Below are positions 36,201 through 44,018 of a DNA stretch of 64,000 nt, piece after piece. This DNA comes from Bryobacteraceae bacterium (GTDB lineage Bacteria; Acidobacteriota; Terriglobia; Bryobacterales; Bryobacteraceae), in assembly GCA_026002855.1 (NCBI GenBank), contig BPGD01000001.1, positions 930,001 through 994,000 on the forward strand. The letters are read 5' to 3'. The notes below the pieces were generated by a model. That model was not told the DNA's origin. It was given only the letters and a program-made list of their open reading frames with translations, and did no database searches. The first letter of the stretch is position 1. Every line of letters begins with the position of its first letter. Made by a program: the position numbers and the translations under genes.

Positions 36201-37292
36201 AGCGGCCGGTGCGTCTGGCGTGGGTGCGTCCAGCTCGGAGGCGCGGCCCCGTGAATGGTGCAGGTAGTTTGCCTTCACTGCCCAGTTCTGCAAACGCGGC
36301 GCGCCGGACAGCCGCAACACGGACACGCGGCGGGCCTGCGGCAGCGTGATGCGGAAGAAGCGGCCGCGCACGGCCGCAAACGATGCACTCACCGGGGCCA
36401 GAGGCCAGCCATCGAGCACGTTGCCCGTGTTGAGATTCAGATCACAGGCCTTCTCCCATCGCGCGCCGTCGGCCGAATGCTCGAGCGACGCGGCGCCGCC
36501 GGGCGCGCCAAAGCCGCCTCCGCCCGGGCCGGCGGGCACGGCGTAAAAGGAGACAGAGCGCACCTCCACGGGTTCAGTGAATTCCACCGTCAGCGTGCCG
36601 GGCGCATTCTGTCCGCCCGGAACCACCGTGACCCCGCTGCGGGGATCATCGCCGAACAGCGCATCGATCTCAGCCGCGCCGAGCTCCACCGGCGCGGCGC
36701 CCTGCTGCGTGGCCGCGCGGGCGGCCCGCACGAGCGGCCGCTGCGGCCGCTCACCTGCGGGTGCCGGGAAAGCGACGACGGCAATGTCGCGGTAGAAATT
36801 GAGCCGCGCCGGAGGCTGCGGCAGCGGAAGCTGGACGCGGCGCCCTCCTTCCACGGTGCGCTCAGTCCAGGTGACGACCTTCATCGAGTGTTCGGGACCG
36901 TTCCACGGGCCGCCGCTCGACGACCAGCCCGGGCAGTTGTGGAAGTCGCACTCGATGCCCAGCCGTTCGGCTTCGTTCAGCGCGTGCACGAGCAGCTTCA
37001 GGTGCTCCTGGCTGCCGTAGTCCACGGGACCTTTCGGGATGCCCGTGCCCGCCTGAAAGATCTGGACGCCGCGCACGCCGATGCGCGCCATCGCTTCCAG
37101 GTCGCGCGTGATGCCGTCGGCGGTGATGTTGCCGTTCATCCAGTGCCACCAGGTGCGCGGGCGGGCCGAGGCGGGAGGATCGGCGAAGGACTTCGCCACA
37201 ACCAGAAGTCCGCCGGGCTGCGTCTGCGCCGAAAGCAGGGGCGGGGCGGCGGCGCCGGCCGGAATCAGATGAAGAAAAGTGCGGCGCTTCAT
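33219..37292 (-). CDS. GH106-family alpha-L-rhamnosidase with LamG-like insert
   Basis: A 1357-aa exported enzyme. It opens with a Tat-like signal (MKRRTFLHLIPAGAAAPPLL) and the GH106 blocks RTWWHWMNGNITADGITRDLEAM, GVRGVQIFQAGTG and ECDFHNCPGWSSSGGPW; the barrel continues through QRNWTDRFAEEFRSRAGYD-like and SYTEPYDGGPFDE segments. Around 980-1110 a laminin-G-like domain appears (FTVSVWCKPDSF, VYIDGRLVSRG), and a galactose-binding-like domain ends the protein (ANRLEVQVTNLWVNRLIG). It removes terminal rhamnose from pectin or other glycans. ATG 37292 has GAGGAC correctly spaced; 37298 is too close. It is downstream of the TonB receptor. Confidence 0.8.
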   Translation of the reverse strand: MKRRTFLHLIPAGAAAPPLLSAQTQPGGLLVVAKSFADPPASARPRTWWHWMNGNITADGITRDLEAMARIGVRGVQIFQAGTGIPKGPVDYGSQEHLKLLVHALNEAERLGIECDFHNCPGWSSSGGPWNGPEHSMKVVTWTERTVEGGRRVQLPLPQPPARLNFYRDIAVVAFPAPAGERPQRPLVRAARAATQQGAAPVELGAAEIDALFGDDPRSGVTVVPGGQNAPGTLTVEFTEPVEVRSVSFYAVPAGPGGGGFGAPGGAASLEHSADGARWEKACDLNLNTGNVLDGWPLAPVSASFAAVRGRFFRITLPQARRVSVLRLSGAPRLQNWAVKANYLHHSRGRASELDAPTPDAPAASAIDPGRIVDLTSRMRPDGTLEWDAPAGMWTVLRIGYTTTARTNHPAPDGGAGLECDKYSAAAMDHHFQGFFGPILKDLERLGRRGLAGGLIDSYEVGMQNWTDRFAEEFRSRAGYDLLRYLPAFTGRIVGSVETTERFLWDVRRVQADLMADNYYGRFSELCHRHGIKSYTEPYDGGPFDEVQIGMRVDIPMGEFWFARRGELDRSMKLASSVAHLKGHSVVGAESFTGAPMFSRWQEHPYALKAQGDWMYTHGLTLCIFHRYAHQPHPSVLPGMTMGPWGFHFDRTNTWFEKAGPWIDYLSRCQYLLQQGQPAADLLYFTGEDAPVDTPAPEALNPPLPSGYDFDFLNAETLLRRVGFSQGRIRVEGGAEYRLLVLPERRTMTLRVLRKLHELVRAGMWLSGPRPLRSPSLADSASEAEWKKLADELWGRANGSTVRENTLGHGRVFWGLPLAEILSRMGVPPDFECTSRSGDAPVNFIHRRVGDDDVYFVACRRRQPEDIVASFRVAGKRPEIWLADSAAMAPAPVFEVRNGRTLLPLQLDPAGSAFVVFRNQPPHRAVTAVTRDGAAVPVLAAAPFPQPAPGRQAKTSGTFTVSVWCKPDSFATLTPPRTSGWSPAGDLHSFLFYPPAGETLYGQGHAACGLVAGRNGVSVIERACAALEAVLVVEAGLSGWTHIALVYQDNTPSVYIDGRLVSRGQRSRFTVHPGVGESFQSDGAGYFEGDQCAPEVVPKALSEAEIAAMVQQGPPRFTPHRAVEIALLPGPGLLVWEPGRWRVQGVQAAEIQAAPPPAVEVAGPWTVSFPPGLGAPASIRLDRLIPLQRHSDPGVRHFSGTARYEADFAWNHELKPSQRACLDLGRVAVIAQVSLNGQPAGQFWKPPFRADVTSLLRRGANRLEVQVTNLWVNRLIGDEQLPPEAEYGAGGMARAGFGNAIQKLPDWFVKGQPKPPGGRVTFTTWKHWDANSPLTEAGLIGPVRIEVAEFWPLPGLS

Positions 37293-37352
37293 GAGCATGT
37301 CCTCAGCATGGAAATCAAATCACATTCAGGGCCGGCCTGCGTGCACGCCGGC

Positions 37353-37386
37353 ACGGGGGCGGAGCGCTGACGCGCTCCGCCCCCGT
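37353..37386. repeat. Perfect 15-bp inverted repeat between TonB receptor and rhamnosidase genes
   Basis: ACGGGGGCGGAGCGC (37353-37367) and its exact complement (37372-37386) flank a four-base loop; outer GCCGGC arms (37347-37352 and 37389-37394) could extend the hairpin. No T run follows on either strand, so it is more likely an mRNA processing or stability hairpin between two cotranscribed genes than an intrinsic terminator. Confidence 0.7.
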
Positions 37387-37409
37387 TTGCCGGCCTGCAA
37401 CCGGCAGGC

Positions 37410-40400
37410 TCAGAATTGCAGTCGCAGCGAAAGCTGCACGTTGCGCGGGTCATTGGCCTGGGAAGGCGAGACGACGCCGAAGTTGGCCGATCCCAGCGTC
37501 GTGTTGGGCGCGCCGAACCACGGCGTATTGGTCAGGTTGAAGGCTTCGGCGCGGAACTGCATGCGCACGCGCTCGGTGATCGGAAACATCTTGAACACGC
37601 TGAAATCGACCAGCGGCGCGCGCAGCGTGCGGATGTTCGGGAAACGCACGCTGAGCGTGCGCAGCGCATAGGGATCCTGCACGAGCCACGCCACCGGCTC
37701 ATCGGCGCTCGCGCAGCTCTGGCGCACTCCGGCCAGGGTGAGCGTGCAGGTGTTGAACCAGCGGGCGCTCGTCGGGTTGTTGATCCGGGGATTTACGCCG
37801 GTGCTGACGGCCCCGCCCGGCGCGTTAATGGGCAGGCCGGTCTGGAACGTCGCGATCCAGTTCAACTGCCAGCCGCCGATCACCTGCTTCACCACTCCGC
37901 GGGACGTCTTGCCGAACGGCAGCTCGTAGCCGCCGCTGAGGGTGGCCCGCTGTGGCGTGTCGAACGAGGTGAGCACCTTGGCCAGAGCTCCGAACGGATC
38001 CTGCGCGTTCAGGTAGCCGACCGCCTCCAGCGTCTTCGAGATGGTGTAGCTGAACAGCGCGTGGAAGCCGTGCGAGAGCCGTTTTTCGACGCGGAGCTGG
38101 AAGCTGTCGTACCAGCTCTTGCCGATGGTGCGGTTGGCCTCGGTGATGTCGTTGTATTGGGGGAAGGGCCGCAGGAGCTGCTGCTGCGGCACGGTGGCTC
38201 CATTGAAGGCCGTGCCGGGGAGCAGGCCTGCGAACGGGTTCGGCACTTTCGTCAGAAGCGCGTCGCGCAGTGCCAGCTTGTCCGCCGGAACGGCGTTGAT
38301 GCCTTTCGAGGTCTGAAGCGACAGCGTACGCGAGCCCACATAGGAAACGTCGATCAGGACGCGCCAGGGCAGCTCGTGCTGAATCCCGAAGGAATACTGG
38401 TGGACGTAGGGAATCACCCGCTGCGGCCAGGAATAGGTGAAGCTCAGGCCGAGCATCGTCGCCTGGCGGCCGAGCGGCTGAATGATGCCGCTCGGATAGG
38501 GGTTGTTCCACTGGCCGGCAGGCGTGAGACCGCCGTCGACGGATTCGACGTAAGGCGTATCGATGCTGAAGCCGTTGAACTGGCCGACGTCAAAGGTGGG
38601 CAGGTAACTGATGCCCCAGCCGCCGCGCAGCACGGTCTTCGAGGTGAGCTGGTAGGCCGCCCCGATGCGCGGCTGGAAGTTGTTCAGGTCGCGGTCAAAG
38701 GGCAGGCGGTGGCTCGAGTCGGTGAACAGGAGCCGCCCCTTGAGGTCCAGGCCCGGAACCTAGAGCGGGCTGGACGCGGTCCAGTCGAAGCCGCGGTTCT
38801 GCCGGTCGAACCGCTCCGTGATCGGCGACTCATAGTCCCAGCGCAGGCCGAGATTCAGCGTCAGCCTGTTGGTGATGCGCCAGTCGTCCTGGAGGAACAA
38901 CGCGGAGTAGCGCGAGCCGAGCGCAAGATCGGGCCGGATGGGAACATAGCCGCTGGCCGGATATCCGAGCAGAAGCGACGCGAACGCGTTGCCCGCCGCC
39001 GCCTCCGAGCGCAGCGGATCGCGCTGCGTGAAGCCTTTGGTGAACGAGAAGACGCCGAACCACGAAGCCGGGTTCTGCTGGTTGTCCAGCTTGAGGCGGC
39101 CTTCGAAGCCGAACTTCAGCGAGTGGCGGCTGATCACCTTGTTCAGGGTCTCCTGAAGCGACCACTGGTCAGAGAAGCTGAACACGCTGCCCGAGCCCCA
39201 GTTGGGCCCGAAAGTGGTGTAGTCGGTGTAGGTGATGCGAGGGAACGACTTCCGCGGCAGTTGCGCGCTCAGCGAGGCCGGAAAGCCGAGCTGCGCCGGG
39301 TCGAACCCGTCGGCGTGGTGGGCCACGGCGAATTCGTGGCGGATGTAGCCGATGCGGAAGCTGGACACAAGCGACGGGCTGAGCGTCGAGGTCAGGTCGA
39401 TGCCGCCGCCTTGATTGATCCGCCAGTGGTTGTACCACGCCGAAGCCTCCCGCGGGAATCCTGCCGTCGAGTTCGTTTCGTGGCGGTTGCTGTGCAGGAA
39501 CCGGCCGAAGAGGCGGTGTCTGGAACCGATCACCTGGTCGATGCGGAGCACGTGCTGATCGTAAAGGTCCGTTCTCGGGTTCGGGGCGATGACCAGATTG
39601 AAGAAGCCGCGGGCATCGCCGGCGGTGTTGGGCCTGGGGATGTAGTTCAGCAGATTCTTTGACACCGGGTCCCAGCGGATCTGCGGAATCAGGTTGCCGG
39701 GGAACGGATCGCGCACCCAGCCGCTGCCGGAGGCGCGGATCGTGGCCGGGTCATAGACGAGAATCGGCTGGCCGTTGGCCTGGACGGTCTTCGAAAAGTC
39801 GCCGGCGCGCTGTTCGAGCGTGGGGACGGTCATCGTCTGAGGGAACGGGATGCTGCTCTTGATGCGCTCCCAGGAGTACATGAAGAACGTCCGGTTGCGG
39901 CCGTCATATACCTTGGGAATCCACACGGGCCCGTCGAAGCGCAGGCCGGGCTGGTTCCAGCGGAAGCTCTGCTTGGGCGAACCCGCACGGTTGGCCTCGA
40001 AAGTGTTGGCGTTGAGCTTGTCGTGCCGGAAGTAGTGGTACAGAGCGCCGTGGAAATCGTTGGTGCCGCTACGGAGGCTCACGTTGATGACGCCGCCGCC
40101 GGTGCGTCCGTACTGCGCGTCATAAACATTGGTCTGCACCTTGAACTCTTCGGTGGCGTCCGGGCTGGGCACGAAGCTCAGGTTGCCCGGCTGGTTGGTT
40201 TCCGTGCCGGTGTTGGGGACGCCGTCGATGAGGAATTCATTGGTGAACTGGCGGCCGCCATTGATCGAGAACGAGTCCATGCCGCCGTTGTCAAAGGGGC
40301 GGTTTGACCGGCTGGCCAGGCTCGGCGTGTACTGCACGGCCGGGGCCAGCACGGCCAGCATGAACGGGTTGCGGCCGAGCAACGGCATCTCCGCCACTTT

Positions 40401-40817
40401 CTGTGAGTCGATCACCTGGCCGCGCGCCGCCGTGCTGGTCTCCAGCAGTTCGGCCGAAGCCGAGACGACGACGCGCTCGGTGACGCCGCCCAGTTCCAGT
40501 TGAAAGTCGATACGCAGCCGGTCACCGACGCGGACCTCGACGTCCTCCCGCACCGCGCGCTTGAACCCTTCGCGTGACGCCGATACCGTATAGCGGCCCG
40601 GCGGGATGAACGGCGCCACATAAATGCCTGACTCGTTGGTCTGCGTGGTGATCAGCGCATTGGTCGCCAGGTTGCGGATTTCGACAGTGACCCCCGGCAC
40701 GACGGCGCCGGTGGGATCCGTCACGGTTCCGTTGATGGTTGCCCGGAACTCCTGGCCGGACAGCCACGGGGCCGCCACGGCCAGCAGCGCAACGAACAGG
40801 GGTGCTCGCAGTCTCAT
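37410..40817 (-). pseudogene. TonB-dependent receptor (CarboxypepD_reg type) interrupted by an in-frame TAG
   Basis: Together the two open segments form one 1136-codon frame: signal peptide (MRLRAPLFVALLAVAAPWLSG), carboxypeptidase-regulatory-like domain (GTVTDPTGAVVPGVTVEIRN), plug (NGGRQFTNEFLIDGVPN) and a long barrel ending SLRLQF. The frame is broken only by TAG at 38760-38762 (codon 686), between ...TASSPL and VPGLDLKGRLLF; the reading frame is unchanged on both sides and a CAG to TAG change would explain it. No restart with a ribosome-binding site follows. It should be an outer-membrane oligosaccharide importer. Options are a recent pseudogene, a sequence error or suppression. ATG 40817 has GAGGTG eight bases upstream. 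Confidence 0.85.
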
Positions 40818-40991
40818 CGTTCGCACACCTCGCAGGTGAGATGACTTCGGCGGCACGCCCGCGCGAAACGGGCAGAGGCAATGCCGCGCACCCTGGCCCT
40901 GCGGCCCGGCCACGACTGGCAGATGCCTCTCATCCCTCCCCTGGCGCCGACCTGCCACCTCCGCCTGAAGCCGAACAGGCTCTGTCAACGG

Positions 40992-41021
40992 ATGCTATTG
41001 CGGCTGTTTTCGGACCGTCAA
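40992..41021 (-). promoter_or_regulatory. Candidate promoter of the TonB receptor operon
   Basis: On the minus strand TTGACG (41021-41016) and TAGCAT (40997-40992) are 18 bp apart. This would give a leader of about 170 bases before ATG 40817. Confidence 0.35.
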
Positions 41022-41351
41022 CAGAAAAATCGAAACGGTGGCCGGCCGGCGCGATGACAACCGCGGGCAGCGCCGCCGGAAGGCCAATGATGGGAACCGC
41101 CAGACCGCGTTTGCGGGCGCCGTTCCGACTCTGTGGCCATTGGCCGTTGCCGGGGCGGATCGAAAGCCGCCATGCGGCTGGACCCGGCCCGTGGTGGCGC
41201 GACAGGTGATTGAGGAGACAGCATTTAGCTGCCAGAACCAAAGTGAAGCCTTTTTCACCAAGGCACAATCCGGGAGCATTTTCGACGTAAAACCAATCCG
41301 CCGGGGCAGCCTTCACCTGCCCGAAGCGGTCCTCTCATAACAGACCCGCTG

Positions 41352-41366
41352 ATCCTGAAACAGGAT
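41352..41366. promoter_or_regulatory. Palindromic operator candidate
   Basis: ATCCTG, three A residues and CAGGAT form a perfect 6-bp inverted repeat; a further half site ATCCTG begins at 41401. The dyad is of a size a dimeric regulator could bind and lies upstream of the regulator gene at 41588, so autoregulation is plausible. Confidence 0.35.
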
Positions 41367-41587
41367 TACCGCCGGGTACGGTCCGGCAGTTCGTCCGGAG
41401 ATCCTGTGTTTGATAGCGTCAAACCAGACGGCGCCCACAAGGATCGACTTCCATGGGTGGAGCCGGGGCCTGTTCCAGGGGACCGTTCGGGACAGCCGCA
41501 GGCGGACGAAACGGGTCTGCGGCACGGCGTGGATCATGGGGCTTGCATCGAGGAAGAGAGTCGGCATACTGTGAGGGCGAAGAGACG

Positions 41588-42715
41588 ATGACGACGGCGG
41601 AAGACCGGGATCCGTATTTCATTCAGTCCGTGGCCCACGCGGTGGACGTGCTCCGCGCGTTTGGTACACCCAAAGAAATCCTGCGGCTCAAGGACGTGGT
41701 GGAGCGGACCGGCCACAGCAAGAATACTGTCTTCCGGGTCCTGCACACGCTCGAACGGACCGGCCTGGTCGAGAAAGTGGGCCCGCGGGAATACCGGTGT
41801 ACTGTTTACCAGTACAGGATGCGAAAATACAAGATCGGCTATGCCGCCCAGGGATCGGATTATCTCTTCTCCCAGCAGGTGACGTACGGGCTGAAGCAGG
41901 AGGCCGAGCGCCTGGGAAACATCGAACTGCTCGCGCTCGACAACCGTTATAACCCAAAAATTGCGCTAAAAAATGCCGAGGTTTTCATCCGCGAGCGGTG
42001 CGATCTGGTCATCGAATTTCAGACGAATGAAAACATTGCTCCGATCCTTTCGGCCATGTATCAGGAGGCTCGAATTCCGGTAATTGCCGTCGAAATTCCG
42101 CATCCTGGGGCCGTCTTTTTCGGCGCCAACAACTACCAGGCGGGCCTGATGGGGGGCCGCGCTCTCGGGCGGTGGGTAAACGAGCACTGGGACGGCCAGG
42201 CCGATGAAATCATTCTGATGGAGCTGCCGCGCGCCGGTCCGGTACCCAGGGCCCGCCTCACCGGCATCCATGCGGGCATCGTCGAAGAGGTGCCGCAACT
42301 GGCCTCCTGCCCGGTGACCTATCTCGACGGAGACGGCTGCTTCGAGCCGAGTTTCCGGGCCGTGAAAAGACACCTGCGAAACTCGCGGGCGAAGCGGCGC
42401 ATTGTCAGCGGCATCAACGACGCCAGCGTCCTGGGCGCGTTGCGCGCGTTCGAGGAATGCGGCATGCAGGAGGTCTGCGTGGCCGCCGGGCAGAACGCCG
42501 CGCCCGAGGGCCGGGACGAGCTGCGGCGCGGGTCCCGCTTCATCGCCTCCGTGGCCTATTTCCCCGAGCGTTACGGCGTCTGGCTGCTGAAGCTGGCCGA
42601 CGACATTCTGACATTCAGGCCGACGCCTCCGGCCGTCTTCGTCCGGCATCAACTGCTGACGGCAAAGAACGTGGACCAGTATTACCCGGCCGACCAGCTC
42701 GTGCTCGGCGGATGA
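41588..42715 (+). CDS. Transcriptional regulator: IclR-type HTH fused to a periplasmic-binding-protein-like sensor
   Basis: A 375-aa protein. Residues 8-72 read as an IclR winged helix (FIQSVAHAVDVLRAFGTPKE, RLKDVVERTGHSKNTVFRVLHTLERTGLVEKVG). The rest is not the usual IclR ligand domain but a type-I periplasmic-binding-protein fold (ERCDLVIEFQTNENIAPIL, RIPVIAVEIPHPGAVFFGANN, RRIVSGINDASVLGALRAF), as found in LacI-type and sugar-binding proteins. There is no signal peptide. It is divergent from the TonB receptor/rhamnosidase genes and likely controls them in response to a sugar (inference). The start at 41588 places the HTH at the N terminus. Confidence 0.75.
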   Translation: MTTAEDRDPYFIQSVAHAVDVLRAFGTPKEILRLKDVVERTGHSKNTVFRVLHTLERTGLVEKVGPREYRCTVYQYRMRKYKIGYAAQGSDYLFSQQVTYGLKQEAERLGNIELLALDNRYNPKIALKNAEVFIRERCDLVIEFQTNENIAPILSAMYQEARIPVIAVEIPHPGAVFFGANNYQAGLMGGRALGRWVNEHWDGQADEIILMELPRAGPVPRARLTGIHAGIVEEVPQLASCPVTYLDGDGCFEPSFRAVKRHLRNSRAKRRIVSGINDASVLGALRAFEECGMQEVCVAAGQNAAPEGRDELRRGSRFIASVAYFPERYGVWLLKLADDILTFRPTPPAVFVRHQLLTAKNVDQYYPADQLVLGG

Positions 42716-42741
42716 GGTGCGGACTCCTCCCTCGCACACCA

Positions 42742-42760
42742 GCCGCCGCCGGGCGGCGGC
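42742..42760 (+). terminator. Weak terminator-like hairpin after the regulator
   Basis: GCCGCCGC (42742-42749) pairs with GCGGCGGC (42753-42760) over a three-base loop, 26 bp after the stop. The following sequence has no T run, so termination would be inefficient or factor-dependent. Confidence 0.35.
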
Positions 42761-42972
42761 CTCTCCCATCTGGACCTGATAACCGCTGTCCGTTGGGCGG
42801 CTTGGCGCGTCGCCAGGCCGCTCCCGGCGTCGGAGATGGCTGGTTACTGAAACACCCTGAATTGAAATCTGCGAGCCGTTCATTCTGCGTAAGCGGGAAA
42901 TCGGTGTCTGCTGTCTTTCAGCATCCTGTCAGGGGCTGAGCGCCTGCCCGGCGTCATGACGGTTTCCCCACG

Positions 42973-43509
42973 TCATGAGGCCGCGCCGGAACTCCCATTC
43001 GACGTTGCCCGCCGGCGGTAGAGCAGCCACAGGGCTGCCAGAGCCAGGGCCGCGGCCGGCGGCCACCACGTCCGGCGTGCCGTTTCGACCTCGACCGAAC
43101 GCAGCAGCATCGCGGATTCCCGGGCCGCCAGGGACGCATTCTCTTCCTCGCTGAGAATCTCCACCTGGAACAGTTCGCCGCCGACCGGCAGGACTACCGT
43201 ACGCAGCACGCTGCGGCGCCCGTCGGGCTCTACGATTCTCTCCTCCCACTCCGATCGCCGCCGCGCAGTGCCGGCCGGAGCCGCGCTGAAGATGGCGAAC
43301 CAGCGCAGATCGTCCGGGCCCACAACGGCCAGTTCGCGGCCCTCGATGCGATTCCCGGTGGCCGCGAGAAAGCGCCGCATTTCCACGCCTTGAATGGCCG
43401 CCATGCCCGCCGGCACACCCAGTGTCACGTCCGCAGCCAGCCGCAGACGCAGCGGGCCGCGCTGCCAGGAGATCTTCGGGAAATCTTCCGGCCGGTAAGT
43501 GCCCTGCAT
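42973..43509 (-). CDS. Membrane-anchored protein, DUF2167-like N-terminal part (uncertain)
   Basis: A 178-aa protein. The part LRLAADVTLGVPAGMAAIQGVEMRRFLAATGN followed by DLRWFAIFSAAP resembles the opening of DUF2167 membrane proteins, but it is much shorter than that family and the match is from memory. A helical segment and one membrane helix (WWPPAAALALAALWLLYRRR) lie at the C terminus. The ATG at 43509 follows GGAGGGAG by about nine bases. A longer in-frame reading on this strand runs through the opposite genes and is rejected. It is divergent from the DUF3467 gene. Confidence 0.55.
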   Translation of the reverse strand: MQGTYRPEDFPKISWQRGPLRLRLAADVTLGVPAGMAAIQGVEMRRFLAATGNRIEGRELAVVGPDDLRWFAIFSAAPAGTARRRSEWEERIVEPDGRRSVLRTVVLPVGGELFQVEILSEEENASLAARESAMLLRSVEVETARRTWWPPAAALALAALWLLYRRRATSNGSSGAAS

Positions 43510-43563
43510 TTGGCGCTCTCCCTCCGATTTTCGCGCTGCACCCCCGACGGTGGCGGCCGCCTC

Positions 43564-43572
43564 TGCTACCAT
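43564..43572 (+). promoter_or_regulatory. Extended -10 box before the DUF3467 gene
   Basis: TGCTACCAT holds an extended-10 TG and TACCAT. The transcript would begin about three bases before ATG 43582, and no Shine-Dalgarno site is present. Confidence 0.4.
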
Positions 43573-43581
43573 AACGGAACG

Positions 43582-43875
43582 ATGCATCCAGCACAGCCGC
43601 AACCTGTCGTTCAGATCGAAAACGGACCCGATTACCGGGAGAACTATTCCAACAGCGTCCAGCTCCGCATGAGCCTGTGGGATTTCCTGCTGACGTTCGG
43701 CCTGATGCGGCAGCAGGCGCCCGACAAAGTAGTCATCGAGAACTTTCAGGGGATTTATCTCAGTCCGCAGCAGGCCAAGGCGCTGCTGAACGTGCTGCTG
43801 ACCCACGTACAGCAGTACGAGGCGGCGTTTGGCGAGATCCGGCTCGAACCACAGGCCGGCGGCCCGGTGCAGTAG
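43582..43875 (+). CDS. DUF3467 family small protein
   Basis: A 97-aa cytosolic protein. The segment VQIENGPDYRENYSNSVQLRMSLWDFLLTFG and the later ENFQGIYLSPQQAKALLNVLLTHVQQYEAAFG fit DUF3467, whose members are short proteins with a beta strand entering a helical half and no known function. The ATG at 43582 gives the normal length. It is followed by a strong hairpin shared with the convergent TonB receptor gene. Confidence 0.75.
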   Translation: MHPAQPQPVVQIENGPDYRENYSNSVQLRMSLWDFLLTFGLMRQQAPDKVVIENFQGIYLSPQQAKALLNVLLTHVQQYEAAFGEIRLEPQAGGPVQ

Positions 43876-43960
43876 CCCGCGAACCGGAGGCGCCGACACA
43901 CGGTCCCACACTCCGGCAACATTTCGGAAGCCGCCACCCGCCAAACCCGCCAAACAAGGA

Positions 43961-43993
43961 AAAGGGGCGCGCCCCGCTGGGGCGCGCCCCTTT
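43961..43993. terminator. Bidirectional hairpin terminator
   Basis: A perfect 15-bp inverted repeat (AAAGGGGCGCGCCCC and its complement, 43961-43975 and 43979-43993) with a three-base loop lies between two convergent genes. The A/T ends give short U tracts in both directions (three to four U), so it can serve both transcripts. Confidence 0.75.
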
Positions 43994-44018
43994 CGAATCA
44001 GCCGGCAGGCCCCGCCCG

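Larger units (their letters stand above)
40818..41587. other. 770-bp divergent control region of the rhamnose-type locus
   Basis: No gene is supported here; translations are low-complexity and lack ribosome-binding sites. It lies between the divergent TonB receptor and regulator genes, so it should hold their promoters. Visible elements are a candidate minus-strand promoter (40992-41021), two copies of GTCAAC 33 bp apart (40984-40989 and 41017-41022), a palindrome ATCCTG-AAA-CAGGAT (41352-41366) with a third ATCCTG at 41401, and TACTGT (41567-41572) as a possible -10 box of the regulator. Confidence 0.5.

Noticed and set aside
38634-38759. Independent second gene starting at GTG 38633
   Set aside because: There is no ribosome-binding site, the codons before it continue the same barrel sequence in frame, and the segment has no signal peptide; it is the second half of the interrupted receptor.
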